Below, in pieces: positions 9,301 to 21,900 of a stretch of DNA of 64,000 nt; within the stretch, counting starts at the first letter, position 1; each line of letters starts with the position of its first letter. The notes below the pieces were generated by a model. The model worked only from the letters and a program-made list of their open reading frames with translations. It was not told the origin of the DNA and did not search any database. The position numbers and the translations under genes were made by a program. The stretch is from Linanthus parryae (taxonomy: Eukaryota; Streptophyta; Magnoliopsida; Ericales; Polemoniaceae). The stretch spans positions 122,648,088 through 122,712,087 of the forward strand of contig JALGPY010000002.1 in the NCBI GenBank assembly GCA_023055425.1, read 5' to 3'.

Positions 9301-12210
9301 CGAGCTCAAACCACTAGTTCTGGTCAAATAAAGTCATCGACCAACTCTAAAGTCAAAGGTTGATCTATATTTTGTAACGTTGCGGTGTCCACAAGTTCAA
9401 ACCACTACTTTTGGTCAAACAAAGTCATCAACCAACTCTAAAGTCAAAGTTAATCTCAAATTTTTAACGTTGCGGTGTCCACTAGGTCAAACCACTACTT
9501 TTGGTCAAATAAACTCATCGACCAACTCTAAAGTTAGAGGTTAATCTCAAATTTTTAACATTGCGGGGTCCACTAGCTCAAACCACTACTTTTGGTCAAA
9601 TAAAGTCATCGACCAACTCTAAAGTCAAAGGTTAATCTAAAATTATTAACGATGCGGTGTCCACTAGCTTAAACCACTAATTTTGGTCAAATAAAGTCAT
9701 CGATTAACTCTAAAATAAAAGTTTAATTTTAAATTGTAAACGTTGCGGTGTCCACGACCTTAAACCACTAGTTTTGGTCAAATAAAGTCATCGATTAACT
9801 CTAAAAGTAAAAGGTTAATCTCAAATTTTTACTGTTGCGTTGTCCACTAGCTCAAACCACTACTTTTGGTCCAATAAAGTCATCGACCAACTCTAAAGTC
9901 AAAGGTTAATCTCAATTTTGTAACGTTGCGGTGTCCACTAGTTCAAACCACTACTTTTGGTCAAATAAAGTCATCAACCAATTCTAAAGTCAAAGGTTAA
10001 TCTCAAATTTTTAATGTTGCGGTGTCCACTAGGTCAAACCACTACTTTTGGTCAAATAAAATCATCGACCAACTCTAAATTCAAAGGTTAATCTCAAATT
10101 TTTAACATTGCGGTGTCCACTAGCTCAAACCACTACTTTTGTTCAAATAAAGTCATCGACCAACTCTAAATTTGAAGGTTAATCTCAAATTTTTAACGTT
10201 GCGGTGTCCACTAGCTTAAACACTACTTTTGGTCACTTAAAGTCATCGATTAACTCTAAAAATAAAAGGTTAATCTCAAATTTATACTGTTGCGGTGTTC
10301 ACTAGCTCAAACAACTACTTTTGGTCAAATAAAGTCATCGACCAACTCTAAAGTCAAAGGTTAATGTCAATTTTGTAACGTTGCGGTGTCCACTAGTTCA
10401 AACCACTTCTTTTGGTCAAATAAAGTCATCAACCAATTCTAAAGTCAAAGGTTAATCTCAAATTTTTAACATTGCGGTGTCCACTAGCTCAAACCACTAC
10501 TTTTGGTCAAATAAAGTAACCGATTAACTCTAAAAGTAAAAACTTTACCTCAAATTTTTAACGTTGCGGTGTCCACTAGCTAAAACTACTTTTGGTCACA
10601 TAAAGTCATCGATTAACTCCAAAAATAAAAGGTTAATCTCAATTTTTTACTGTTGCGGTGTCCACTAGTTCAAACAACTATTTTTGGTCAAATAAAGTCA
10701 ACGACCAACTCTAAAGACAAATGTTAATCTCAATTTTGTAACGTTGCGGTGTCCACGAGCTCAAACCACTAGTTCTGGTCAAATAAAGTCATCGACCAAC
10801 TCTAAAGTCAAAGGTTGATCTATATTTTGTAACGTTGCGGTGTCCACAAGTTCAAACCACTACTTTTGGTCAAACAAAGTCATCAACCAACTCTAAAGTC
10901 AAAGTTAATCTCAAATTTTTAACGTTGCGGTGTCCACTAGGTCAAACCACTACTTTTGGTCAAATAAACTCATCGACCAACTCTAAAGTTAGAGGTTAAT
11001 CTCAAATTTTTAACATTGCGGGGTCCACTAGCTCAAACCACTACTTTTGGTCAAATAAAGTCATCGACTAACTCTAAAGTCAAAGGTTAATCTAAAATTA
11101 TTAACGATGCGGTGTCCACTAGCTTAAACCACTAATTTTGGTCAAATAAAGTCATCGATTAACTCTAAAATAAAAGTTTAATTTTAAATTGTAAACGTTG
11201 CGGTGTCCACGACCTTAAACCACTAGTTTTGGTCAAATAAAGTCATCGATTAACTCTAAAAGTAAAAGGTTAATCTCAAATTTTTACTGTTGCGTTGTCC
11301 ACTAGCTCAAACCACTACTTTTGGTCCAATAAAGTCATCGACCAACTCTAAAGTCAAAGGTTAATCTCAATTTTGTAACGTTGCGGTGTCCACTAGTTCA
11401 AACCACTACTTTTGGTCAAATAAAGTCATCAACCAATTCTAAAGTCAAAGGTTAATCTCAAATTTTTAATGTTGCGGTGTCCACTAGGTCAAACCACTAC
11501 TTTTGGTCAAATAAAATCATCGACCAACTCTAAATTCAAAGGTTAATCTCAAATTTTTAACATTGCGGTGTCCACTAGCTCAAACCACTACTTTTGTTCA
11601 AATAAAGTCATCGACCAACTCTAAATTTGAAGGTTAATCTCAAATTTTTAACGTTGCGGTGTCCACTAGCTTAAACACTACTTTTGGTCACTTAAAGTCA
11701 TCGATTAACTCTAAAAATAAAAGGTTAATCTCAAATTTATACTGTTGCGGTGTTCACTAGCTCAAACAACTACTTTTGGTCAAATAAAGTCATCGACCAA
11801 CTCTAAAGTCAAAGGTTAATGTCAATTTTGTAACGTTGCGGTGTCCACTAGTTCAAACCACTTCTTTTGGTCAAATAAAGTCATCAACAAATTCTAAAGT
11901 CAAAGGTTAATCTCAAATTTTTAACATTGCGGTGTCCACTAGCTCAAACCACTACTTTTGGTCAAATAAAGTAACCGATTAACTCTAAAAGTAAAAACTT
12001 TACCTCAAATTTTTAACGTTGCGGTGTCCACTAGCTAAAACTACTTTTGGTCACATAAAGTCATCGATTAACTCCAAAAATAAAAGGTTAATCTCAATTT
12101 TTTACTGTTGCGGTGTCCACTAGTTCAAACAACTATTTTTGGTCAAATAAAGTCAACGACCAACTCTAAAGACAAATGTTAATCTCAATTTTGTAACGTT
12201 GCGGTGTCCA
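9301..12210 (+). repeat. Two tandem 16-monomer higher-order repeats
   Basis: The marker CCACGAGCTCAAACC falls at 9301, 10756 and 12211, giving two units of exactly 1,455 bp. The 16 monomers carry the same ordered variants in both; I noticed only isolated base differences (for example CGACTAACT near 11066 against CGACCAACT near 9611). This is the type I unit, recognisable by CGACCTTAAACC and TTGCGTTGTCC. Confidence 0.9.
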
Positions 12211-13573
12211 CGAGCTCAAACCACTAGTTCTGGTCAAATAAAGTCATCGACCAACTCTAAAGTCAAAGGTTGATCTATATTTTGTAACGTTGCGGTGTCC
12301 ACAAGTTCAAACCACTACTTTTGGTCAAACAAAGTCATCAACCAACTCTAAAGTCAAAGTTAATCTCAAATTTTTAATGTTGCGGTGTCCACTAGGTCAA
12401 ACCACTACTTTTGGTCAAATAAACTCATCGACCAACTCTAAAGTTAAAGGTTAATCTCAAATTTTTAACATTGCGGTGTCCACTAGCTCAAACCACTACT
12501 TTTGGTCAAATAAAGTCATCAACCAACTCTGAAGTCAAAGTTTAATATAAAATTTTTAACGATGCGGTGTCCACTAGCTTAAACCACTACTTTTGGTCAA
12601 ATAAAGTCATCGATTAACTCTAAAATAAAAGGTTAATCTCAAATTTTAAACGTTGCGGAGTCCACTAGCTTAAACCACTAGTTTTGGTCAAATAAAGTCA
12701 TCGATTAACTCTAAAAGTAAAAGGTTAATCTCAAATTTTTACTGTTTCGGTGTCCACTAGCTCAAACCACTACTTTTGGTCAAATAAAGTCATCGACCAA
12801 CTCTAAAGTCAATGGTAAATCTCAAACTTTTAACATTGAGGTCTCCAGTAGCTTGGACCACTAATTTTGGCCAAATAAAGTCATCGACCAAATCTAAAGT
12901 CCAAGTTTAATCTCAACTTTTAAGCATTGTGGTGTCCACTAGCTCAAACCACTACTTTTAATCAAATAAAGTCATCGACCAACTCTGAAGTCAAAAGTTA
13001 ATCTCAAATTTTTAACCTTGCGGCGTCACTAGTTCAAACCACTTCTTTTGGTCAAATAAAGTCATCGACCAACTCTAAAGTCAAAGGTTAATCTCAATTT
13101 CGTAACGTTGCGGTGTCCACTAGTTCAAACCACTACTTTTGGTCAGATAAAGTCATCAACCAATTCTAAAGTCAAAGGTTAATCTCAAATTTTTAATGTT
13201 GCGGTGTCCACTAGGTCAAACCACTACTTTTGGTCAAATAAAATCATCGACCAACTCTAAAGTCAAAGGTTAATCTCAAATTTTTAACATTGCGGTGTCC
13301 ACTAGCTCAAACCACTACTTTTGGTCAATTAAAGTAACCGATTAACTCTAAAAGTAAAAACTTTACCTCAAATTTTTAACGTTGCGGTGTCCACTAGCTA
13401 AAACTACTTTTGGTCACATAAAGTCATCGATTAACTCCAAAAATAAAAGGTTAATCTCAATTTTTTACTCTTGCGGTGTCCACTAGTTCAAACAACTATT
13501 TTTGGTCAAATAAAGTCAACGACCAACTCTAAAGACAAATGTTAATCTCAATTTTGTAACGTTGCGGTGTCCA
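12211..13573 (+). repeat. 15-monomer higher-order repeat (type II)
   Basis: The marker interval of 1,363 bp is 15 monomers. The middle monomers differ from type I: they include TGTTTCGGTGTCC, GAGGTCTCCAGTAGCTTGG, GCATTGTGGTG and CTTGCGGCGTC. The same unit lies at 7937-9300, 36220-37582 and, with changes, 41768-43132. Confidence 0.88.
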
Positions 13574-15028
13574 CGAGCTCAAACCACTAGTTCTGGTCAA
13601 ATAAAGTCATCGACCAACTCTAAAGTCAAAGGTTGATCTATATTTTGTAACGTTGCGGTGTCCACAAGTTCAAACCACTACTTTTGGTCAAACAAAGTCA
13701 TCAACCAACTCTAAAGTCAAAGTTAATCTCAAATTTTTAACGTTGCGGTGTCCACTAGGTCAAACCACTACTTTTGGTCAAATAAACTCATCGACCAACT
13801 CTAAAGTTAGAGGTTAATCTCAAATTTTTAACATTGCGGGGTCCACTAGCTCAAACCACTACTTTTGGTCAAATAAAGTCATCGACCAACTCTAAAGTCA
13901 AAGGTTAATCTAAAATTATTAACGATGCGGTGTCCACTAGCTTAAACCACTAATTTTGGTCAAATAAAGTCATCGATTAACTCTAAAATAAAAGTTTAAT
14001 TTTAAATTGTAAACGTTGCGGTGTCCACGACCTTAAACCACTAGTTTTGGTCAAATAAAGTCATCGATTAACTCTAAAAGTAAAAGGTTAATCTCAAATT
14101 TTTACTGTTGCGTTGTCCACTAGCTCAAACCACTACTTTTGGTCCAATAAAGTCATCGACCAACTCTAAAGTCAAAGGTTAATCTCAATTTTGTAACGTT
14201 GCGGTGTCCACTAGTTCAAACCACTACTTTTGGTCAAATAAAGTCATCAACCAATTCTAAAGTCAAAGGTTAATCTCAAATTTTTAATGTTGCGGTGTCC
14301 ACTAGGTCAAACCACTACTTTTGGTCAAATAAAATCATCGACCAACTCTAAATTCAAAGGTTAATCTCAAATTTTTAACATTGCGGTGTCCACTAGCTCA
14401 AACCACTACTTTTGTTCAAATAAAGTCATCGACCAACTCTAAATTTGAAGGTTAATCTCAAATTTTTAACGTTGCGGTGTCCACTAGCTTAAACACTACT
14501 TTTGGTCACTTAAAGTCATCGATTAACTCTAAAAATAAAAGGTTAATCTCAAATTTATACTGTTGCGGTGTTCACTAGCTCAAACAACTACTTTTGGTCA
14601 AATAAAGTCATCGACCAACTCTAAAGTCAAAGGTTAATGTCAATTTTGTAACGTTGCGGTGTCCACTAGTTCAAACCACTTCTTTTGGTCAAATAAAGTC
14701 ATCAACCAATTCTAAAGTCAAAGGTTAATCTCAAATTTTTAACATTGCGGTGTCCACTAGCTCAAACCACTACTTTTGGTCAAATAAAGTAACCGATTAA
14801 CTCTAAAAGTAAAAACTTTACCTCAAATTTTTAACGTTGCGGTGTCCACTAGCTAAAACTACTTTTGGTCACATAAAGTCATCGATTAACTCCAAAAATA
14901 AAAGGTTAATCTCAATTTTTTACTGTTGCGGTGTCCACTAGTTCAAACAACTATTTTTGGTCAAATAAAGTCAACGACCAACTCTAAAGACAAATGTTAA
15001 TCTCAATTTTGTAACGTTGCGGTGTCCA

Positions 15029-16938
15029 CGAGCTCAAACCACTAGTTCTGGTCAAATAAAGTCATCGACCAACTCTAAAGTCAAAGGTTGATCTATATTT
15101 TGTAACGTTGGGTGTCCACAAGTTCAAACCACTACTTTTGGTCAAACAAAGTCATCAACCAACTCTAAAGTCAAAGTTAATCTCAAATTTTTAACGTTGC
15201 GGTGTCCACTAGGTCAAACCACTACTTTTGGTCAAATAAACTCATCGACCAACTTTAAAGTTAGAGGTTAATCTCAAATTTTTAACATTGCGGGGTCCAC
15301 TAGCTCAAACCACTACTTTTGGTCAAATAAAGTCATCGACCAACTCTAAAGTCAAAGGTTAATCTAAAATTATTAACGATGCGGTGTCCACTAGCTTAAA
15401 CCACTAATTTTGGTCAAATAAAGTCATCGATTAACTCTAAAATAAAAGTTTAATTTTAAATTGTAAACGTTGCGGTGTCCACGACCTTAAACCACTAGTT
15501 TTGGTCAAATAAAGTCATCGATTAACTCTAAAAGTAAAAGGTTAATCTCAAATTTTTACTGTTGCGTTGTCCACTAGCTCAAACCACTACTTTTGGTCCA
15601 ATAAAGTCATCGACCAACTCTAAAGTCAAAGGTTAATCTCAATTTTGTAACGTTGCGGTGTCCACTAGTTCAAACCACTACTTTTGGTCAAATAAAGTCA
15701 TCAACCAATTCTAAAGTCAAAGGTTAATCTCAAATTTTTAATGTTGCGGTGTCCACTAGGTCAAACCACTACTTTTGGTCAAATAAAGTCATCGACCAAC
15801 TCTAAAGTCAAAGGTTAATCTAAAATTATTAACGATGCGGTGTCCACTAGCTTAAACCACTAATTTTGGTCAAATAAAGTCATCGATTAACTCTAAAATA
15901 AAAGTTTAATTTTAAATTGTAAACGTTGCGGTGTCCACGACCTTAAACCACTAGTTTTGGTCAAATAAAGTCATCGATTAACTCTAAAAGTAAAAGGTTA
16001 ATCTCAAATTTTTACTGTTGCGTTGTCCACTAGCTCAAACCACTACTTTTGGTCCAATAAAGTCATCGACCAACTCTAAAGTCAAAGGTTAATCTCAATT
16101 TTGTAACGTTGCGGTGTCCACTAGTTCAAACCACTACTTTTGGTCAAATAAAGTCATCAACCAATTCTAAAGTCAAAGGTTAATCTCAAATTTTTAATGT
16201 TGCGGTGTCCACTAGGTCAAACCACTACTTTTGGTCAAATAAAATCATCGACCAACTCTAAATTCAAAGGTTAATCTCAAATTTTTAACATTGCGGTGTC
16301 CACTAGCTCAAACCACTACTTTTGTTCAAATAAAGTCATCGACCAACTCTAAATTTGAAGGTTAATCTCAAATTTTTAACGTTGCGGTGTCCACTAGCTT
16401 AAACACTACTTTTGGTCACTTAAAGTCATCGATTAACTCTAAAAATAAAAGGTTAATCTCAAATTTATACTGTTGCGGTGTTCACTAGCTCAAACAACTA
16501 CTTTTGGTCAAATAAAGTCATCGACCAACTCTAAAGTCAAAGGTTAATGTCAATTTTGTAACGTTGCGGTGTCCACTAGTTCAAACCACTTCTTTTGGTC
16601 AAATAAAGTCATCAACCAATTCTAAAGTCAAAGGTTAATCTCAAATTTTTAACATTGCGGTGTCCACTAGCTCAAACCACTACTTTTGGTCAAATAAAGT
16701 AACCGATTAACTCTAAAAGTAAAAACTTTACCTCAAATTTTTAACGTTGCGGTGTCCACTAGCTAAAACTACTTTTGGTCACATAAAGTCATCGATTAAC
16801 TCCAAAAATAAAAGGTTAATCTCAATTTTTTACTGTTGCGGTGTCCACTAGTTCAAACAACTATTTTTGGTCAAATAAAGTCAACGACCAACTCTAAAGA
16901 CAAATGTTAATCTCAATTTTGTAACGTTGCGGTGTCCA
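15029..16938 (+). repeat. 21-monomer unit: type I with five monomers duplicated
   Basis: The marker interval is 1,910 bp. Near 15,785 a CTAGGTC monomer continues directly into the TCTAAAATTATTAACGATG monomer, and CGACCTTAAACC occurs twice, about 455 bp apart (near 15,480 and 15,937). This is what an unequal exchange offset by five monomers would leave. Confidence 0.85.
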
Positions 16939-19303
16939 CGAGCTCAAACCACTAGTTCTGGTCAAATAAAGTCATCGACCAACTCTAAAGTCAAAGGTTG
17001 ATCTATATTTTGTAACGTTGCGGTGTCCACAAGTTCAAACCACTACTTTTGGTCAAACAAAGTCATCAACCAACTCTAAAGTCAAAGTTAATCTCAAATT
17101 TTTAATGTTGCGGTGTCCACTAGGTCAAACCACTACTTTTGGTCAAATAAACTCATCGACCAACTCTAAAGTTAAAGGTTAATCTCAAATTTTTAACATT
17201 GCGGTGTCCACTAGCTCAAACCACTACTTTTGGTCAAATAAAGTCATCGACCAACTCTGAAGTCAAAGTTTAATATAAAATTTTTAACGATGCGGTGTCC
17301 ACTAGCTTAAACCACTACTTTTGGTCAAATAAAGTCATCGATTAACTCTAAAATAAAAGGTTAATCTCAAATTTTAAACGTTGCGGTGTCCACTAGCTTA
17401 AACCACTAGTTTTGGTCAAATAAAGTCATCGATTAACTCTAAAAGTAAAAGGTTAATCTCAAATTTTTACTGTTTCGGTGTCCACTAGCTCAAACCACTA
17501 CTTTTGGTCAAATAAAGTCATCGACCAACTCTAAAGTCAATGGTAAATCTCAAACTTTTAACATTGAGGTCTCCAGTAGCTTGGACCACTAATTTTGGCC
17601 AAATAAAGTCATCGACCAAATCTAAAGTCCAAGTTTAATCTCAACTTTTAAGCATTGTGGTGTCCACTAGCTCAAACCACTACTTTTAATCAAATAAAGT
17701 CATCGACCAACTCTGAAGTCAAAAGTTAATCTCAAATTTTTAACCTTGCGGCGTCCACTAGTTCAAACCACTTCTTTTGGTCAAATAAAGTCATCGACCA
17801 ACTCTAAAGTCAAAGGTTAATCTCAATTTCGTAACGTTGCGGTGTCCACTAGCTCAAACCACTAGTTCTGGTCAAATAAAGTCATCGACCAACTCTAAAG
17901 TCAAAGGTTGATCTATATTTTGTAACGTTGCGGTGTCCACAAGTTCAAACCACTACTTTTGGTCAAACAAAGTCATCAACCAACTCTAAAGTCAAAGTTA
18001 ATCTCAAATTTTTAACGTTGCGGTGTCCACTAAGTCAAACCACTACTTTTGGTCAAATAAACTCATCGACCAACTCTAAAGTTAGAGGTTAATCTCAAAT
18101 TTTTAACATTGCGGGGTCCACTAGCTCAAACCACTACTTTTGGTCAAATAAAGTCATCGACCAACTCTAAAGTCAAAGGTTAATCTAAAATTATTAACGA
18201 TGCGGTGTTCACTAGCTTAAACCACTAATTTTGGTCAAATAAAGTCATCGATTAACTCTAAAATAAAAGTTTAATTTTAAATTGTAAACGTTGCGGTGTC
18301 CACGACCTTAAACCACTAGTTTTGGTCAAATAAAGTCATCGATTAACTCTAAAAGTAAAAGGTTAATCTCAAATTTTTACTGTTGCGTTGTCCACTAGCT
18401 CAAACCACTACTTTTGGTCCAATAAAGTCATCGACCAACTCTAAAGTCAAAGGTTAATCTCAATTTTGTAACGTTGCGGTGTCCACTAGTTCAAACCACT
18501 ACTTTTGGTCAAATAAAGTCATCAACCAATTCTAAAGTCAAAGGTTAATCTGAAATTTTTAATGTTGCGGTGTCCACTAGGTCAAACCACTACTTTTGGT
18601 CAAATAAAATCATCGACCAACTCTAAATTCAAAGGTTAATCTCAAATTTTTAACATTGCGGTGTCCACTAGCTCAAACCACTACCTTTGTTCAAATAAAG
18701 TCATCGACCAACTCTAAATTTGAAGGTTAATCTCAAATTTTTAACGTTGCGGTGTCCACTAGCTTAAACACTACTTTTGGTCACTTAAAGTCATCGATTA
18801 ACTCTAAAAATAAAAGGTTAATCTCAAATTTATACTGTTGCGGTGTTCACTAGCTCAAACAACTACTTTTGGTCAAATAAAGTCATCGACCAACTCTAAA
18901 GTCAAAGGTTAATGTCAATTTTGTAACGTTGCGGTGTCCACTAGTTCAAACCACTTCTTTTGGTCAAATAAAGTCATCAACCAATTCTAAAGTCAAAGGT
19001 TAATCTCAAATTTTTAACATTGCGGTGTCCACTAGCTCAAACCACTACTTTTGGTCAAATAAAGTAACCGATTAACTCTAAAAGTAAAAACTTTACCTCA
19101 AATTTTTAACGTTGCGGTGTCCACTAGCTAAAACTACTTTTGGTCACATAAAGTCATCGATTAACTCCAAAAATAAAAGGTTAATCTCAATTTTTTACTG
19201 TTGCGGTGTCCACTAGTTCAAACAACTATTTTTGGTCAAATAAAGTCAACGACCAACTCTAAAGACAAATGTTAATCTCAATTTTGTAACGTTGCGGTGT
19301 CCA
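16939..19303 (+). repeat. 26-monomer composite higher-order repeat
   Basis: The marker interval is 2,365 bp. The first ten monomers follow type II, then near 17,850 a CTAGCTC...AGTTCTGG monomer joins a full type I unit of 16. The same composite is found at 24577-29306. Confidence 0.87.
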
Positions 19304-19494
19304 CGAGCTCAAACCACTAGTTCTGGTCAAATAAAGTCATCGACCAACTCTAAAGTCAAAGGTTGATCTATATTTTGTAACGTTGCGGTGTCCACAAGTT
19401 CAAACCACTACTTTTGGTCAAACAAAGTCATCAACCAACTCTAAAGTCAAAGTTAATCTCAAATTTTTAACGTTGCGGTGTCCACTAGGTCAAA

Positions 19495-21900
19495 CCACTA
19501 CTTTTGGTCAAATAAAGTCATCGACCAACTCTAAAGTCAAAGGTTAATCTCAATTTTGTAACGTTGCGGTGTCCACTAGTTCAAACCACTTGTTTTGGTC
19601 AAATAAAGTCATCAACCAATTCTAAAGTCAAAGGTTAATCTCAAATTTTTAATGTTGTGGTGTCCACTAGGTCAAACCACTACTTTGGTCAAATAAAATC
19701 ATCGACCAACTCTAAAGTCAAAGGTTAATCTCAAATTTTTAACATTGCGGTGTCCACTAGCTCAAACTACTACTTTTGGTCAAATAAAGTAACCGATTAA
19801 CTCTAAAAATAAAAAGTTTACCTCAAATTTTTAACGTTGCGGTGTCCACTAGCTAAAACCTACTTTTGGTCACATAAAGTCATCGATTAACTCCAAAAAT
19901 AAAAGGTTAATCTCAATTTTTTACTGTTGCGGTGTCCACTAGCTCAAACCACTACTTTTGGTCAAATAAAGTCATCGACCAACTCTAAAGTCAAATGTTA
20001 ATCTCAATTTTGTAACGTTGCGGTGTCCACTAGCTCAATCCACTAGTTCTCGTCAAATAAAGTCATCGACTAACTCTAAAGTCAAAGGTTGATCTATATT
20101 TTGTAACGTTGCACTGTTCACAAGTTCAAACCACTACTTTTGATCAAATAAAGTCATCAACAAACTCTAAAGTCAAAGTTAATCTCAAATTTTTAACATT
20201 GCGGTGTCCACTATCTCAAACCATTACCTTTGGTCCAATAAAGTCATCGACCAAATCTAAAGACAAAGGTTAATCTCAATTTTTTATTGTTGCGGTGTCC
20301 ACTAGCTCAAACCACTACTTTTGGTCAAATAAAGTCATCGACCAAGTCTAAAGTTAAAGGTTAATCTCAAATTTTTAATATTGCGGTGTCCACTAGCTCA
20401 AACCACTGATTTTGGTCAAATAAAGTCATCAACCAATTCTAAAGTCAAAGGTTAATCTCAAATTTTTAACGTTGCGGTGTCCACTAGGTCAAACCACTAC
20501 TTTTGGTCAAATAAACTCATCGACCAACTCTAAAGTTAAAGGTTAATCTCAAATTTTTAACATTGCGGTGTCCACTAGCTCAAACCACTACTTTTGGTCA
20601 AATAAAGTCATCGACCAACTCTAAAGTCAAAGTTTAATATAAAATTTTTAACGATGCGGTGTCCACTAGCTTAAACCACTACTTTTGGTCAAATAAAGTC
20701 ATCGATTAACTCTAAAATAAAAGGTTAATCTCAAATTTTAAACGTTGCGGTGTCCACTAGCTTAAACCACTAGTTTTGGTCAAATAAAGTCATCGATTAA
20801 CTCTAAAAGTAAAAGGTTAATCTCAAATTTTTACTGTTTCGGTGTCCACTAGCTCAAACCACTACTTTTGGTCAAATAAAGTCATCGACCAACTCTAAAG
20901 TCAATGGTAAATCTCAAACTTTTAACATTGAGGTCTCCAGTAGCTTGGACCACTAATTTCGGCCAAATAAAGTCATCGACCAAATCTAAAGTCCAAGTTT
21001 AATCTCAAATTTTAAGCATTGTGGTGTCCACTAGCTCAAACCACTACTTTTAATCAAATAAATTCATCGACCAACTCTGAAGTCAAAAGTTAATCTCAAA
21101 TTTTTAACCTTGCGGCGTCCAGTAGTTCAAACCACTTCTTTTGGTCAAATAAAGTCATCGACCAACTCTAAAGTCAAAGGTTAATCTCAATTTTGTAACG
21201 TTGCGGTGTCCACTAGTTCAAACCACTACTTTTGGTCAGATAAAGTCATCAACCAATTCTAAAGTCAAAGGTTAATCTCAAATTTTTAATGGTGCGGTGT
21301 CCACTAGGTCAAACCACTACTTTTGGTCAAATAAAATCATCGACCAACTCTAAAGTCAAAGGTTAATCTCAAATTTTTAACATTGCGGTGTCCACTAGCT
21401 CAAACCACTACTTTTGGTCAAATAAAGTAACCGATTAACTCTAAAAGTAAAAAGTTTACCTCAAATTTTTAACGTTGCGGTGTCCACTAGCTAAAACTAC
21501 TTTTGGTCACATAAAGTCATCGATTAACTCCAAAAATAAAAGGTTAATCTCAATTTTTTACTGTTGCGGTGTCCACTAGTTCAAACAACTATTTTTGGTC
21601 AAATAAAGTCAACGACCAACTCTAAAGACAAATGTTAATCTCAATTTTGTAACGTTGCGGTGTCCACGAGCTCAAACCACTAGTTCTGGTCAAATAAAGT
21701 CATCGACCAACTCTAAAGTCAAAGGTTGATCTATATTTTGTAACGTTGCGGTGTCCACAAGTTCAAACCACTACTTTTGGTCAAACAAAGTCATCAACCA
21801 ACTCTAAAGTCAAAGTTAATCTCAAATTTTTAACGTTGCGGTGTCCACTAGGTCAAACCACTACTTTTGGTCAAATAAACTCATCGACCAACTCTAAAGT
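19495..21900 (+). repeat. Satellite block III, copy 2
   Basis: This matches 5765-8170 at an offset of 13,730 bases with few differences (for example one T lost in TACTTTGGTC near 19,681). It sits between type I units and enters abruptly near 19,500. Past about 21,900 it follows type I, whereas copy 1 follows type II, so the right breakpoint is visible. Confidence 0.85.
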
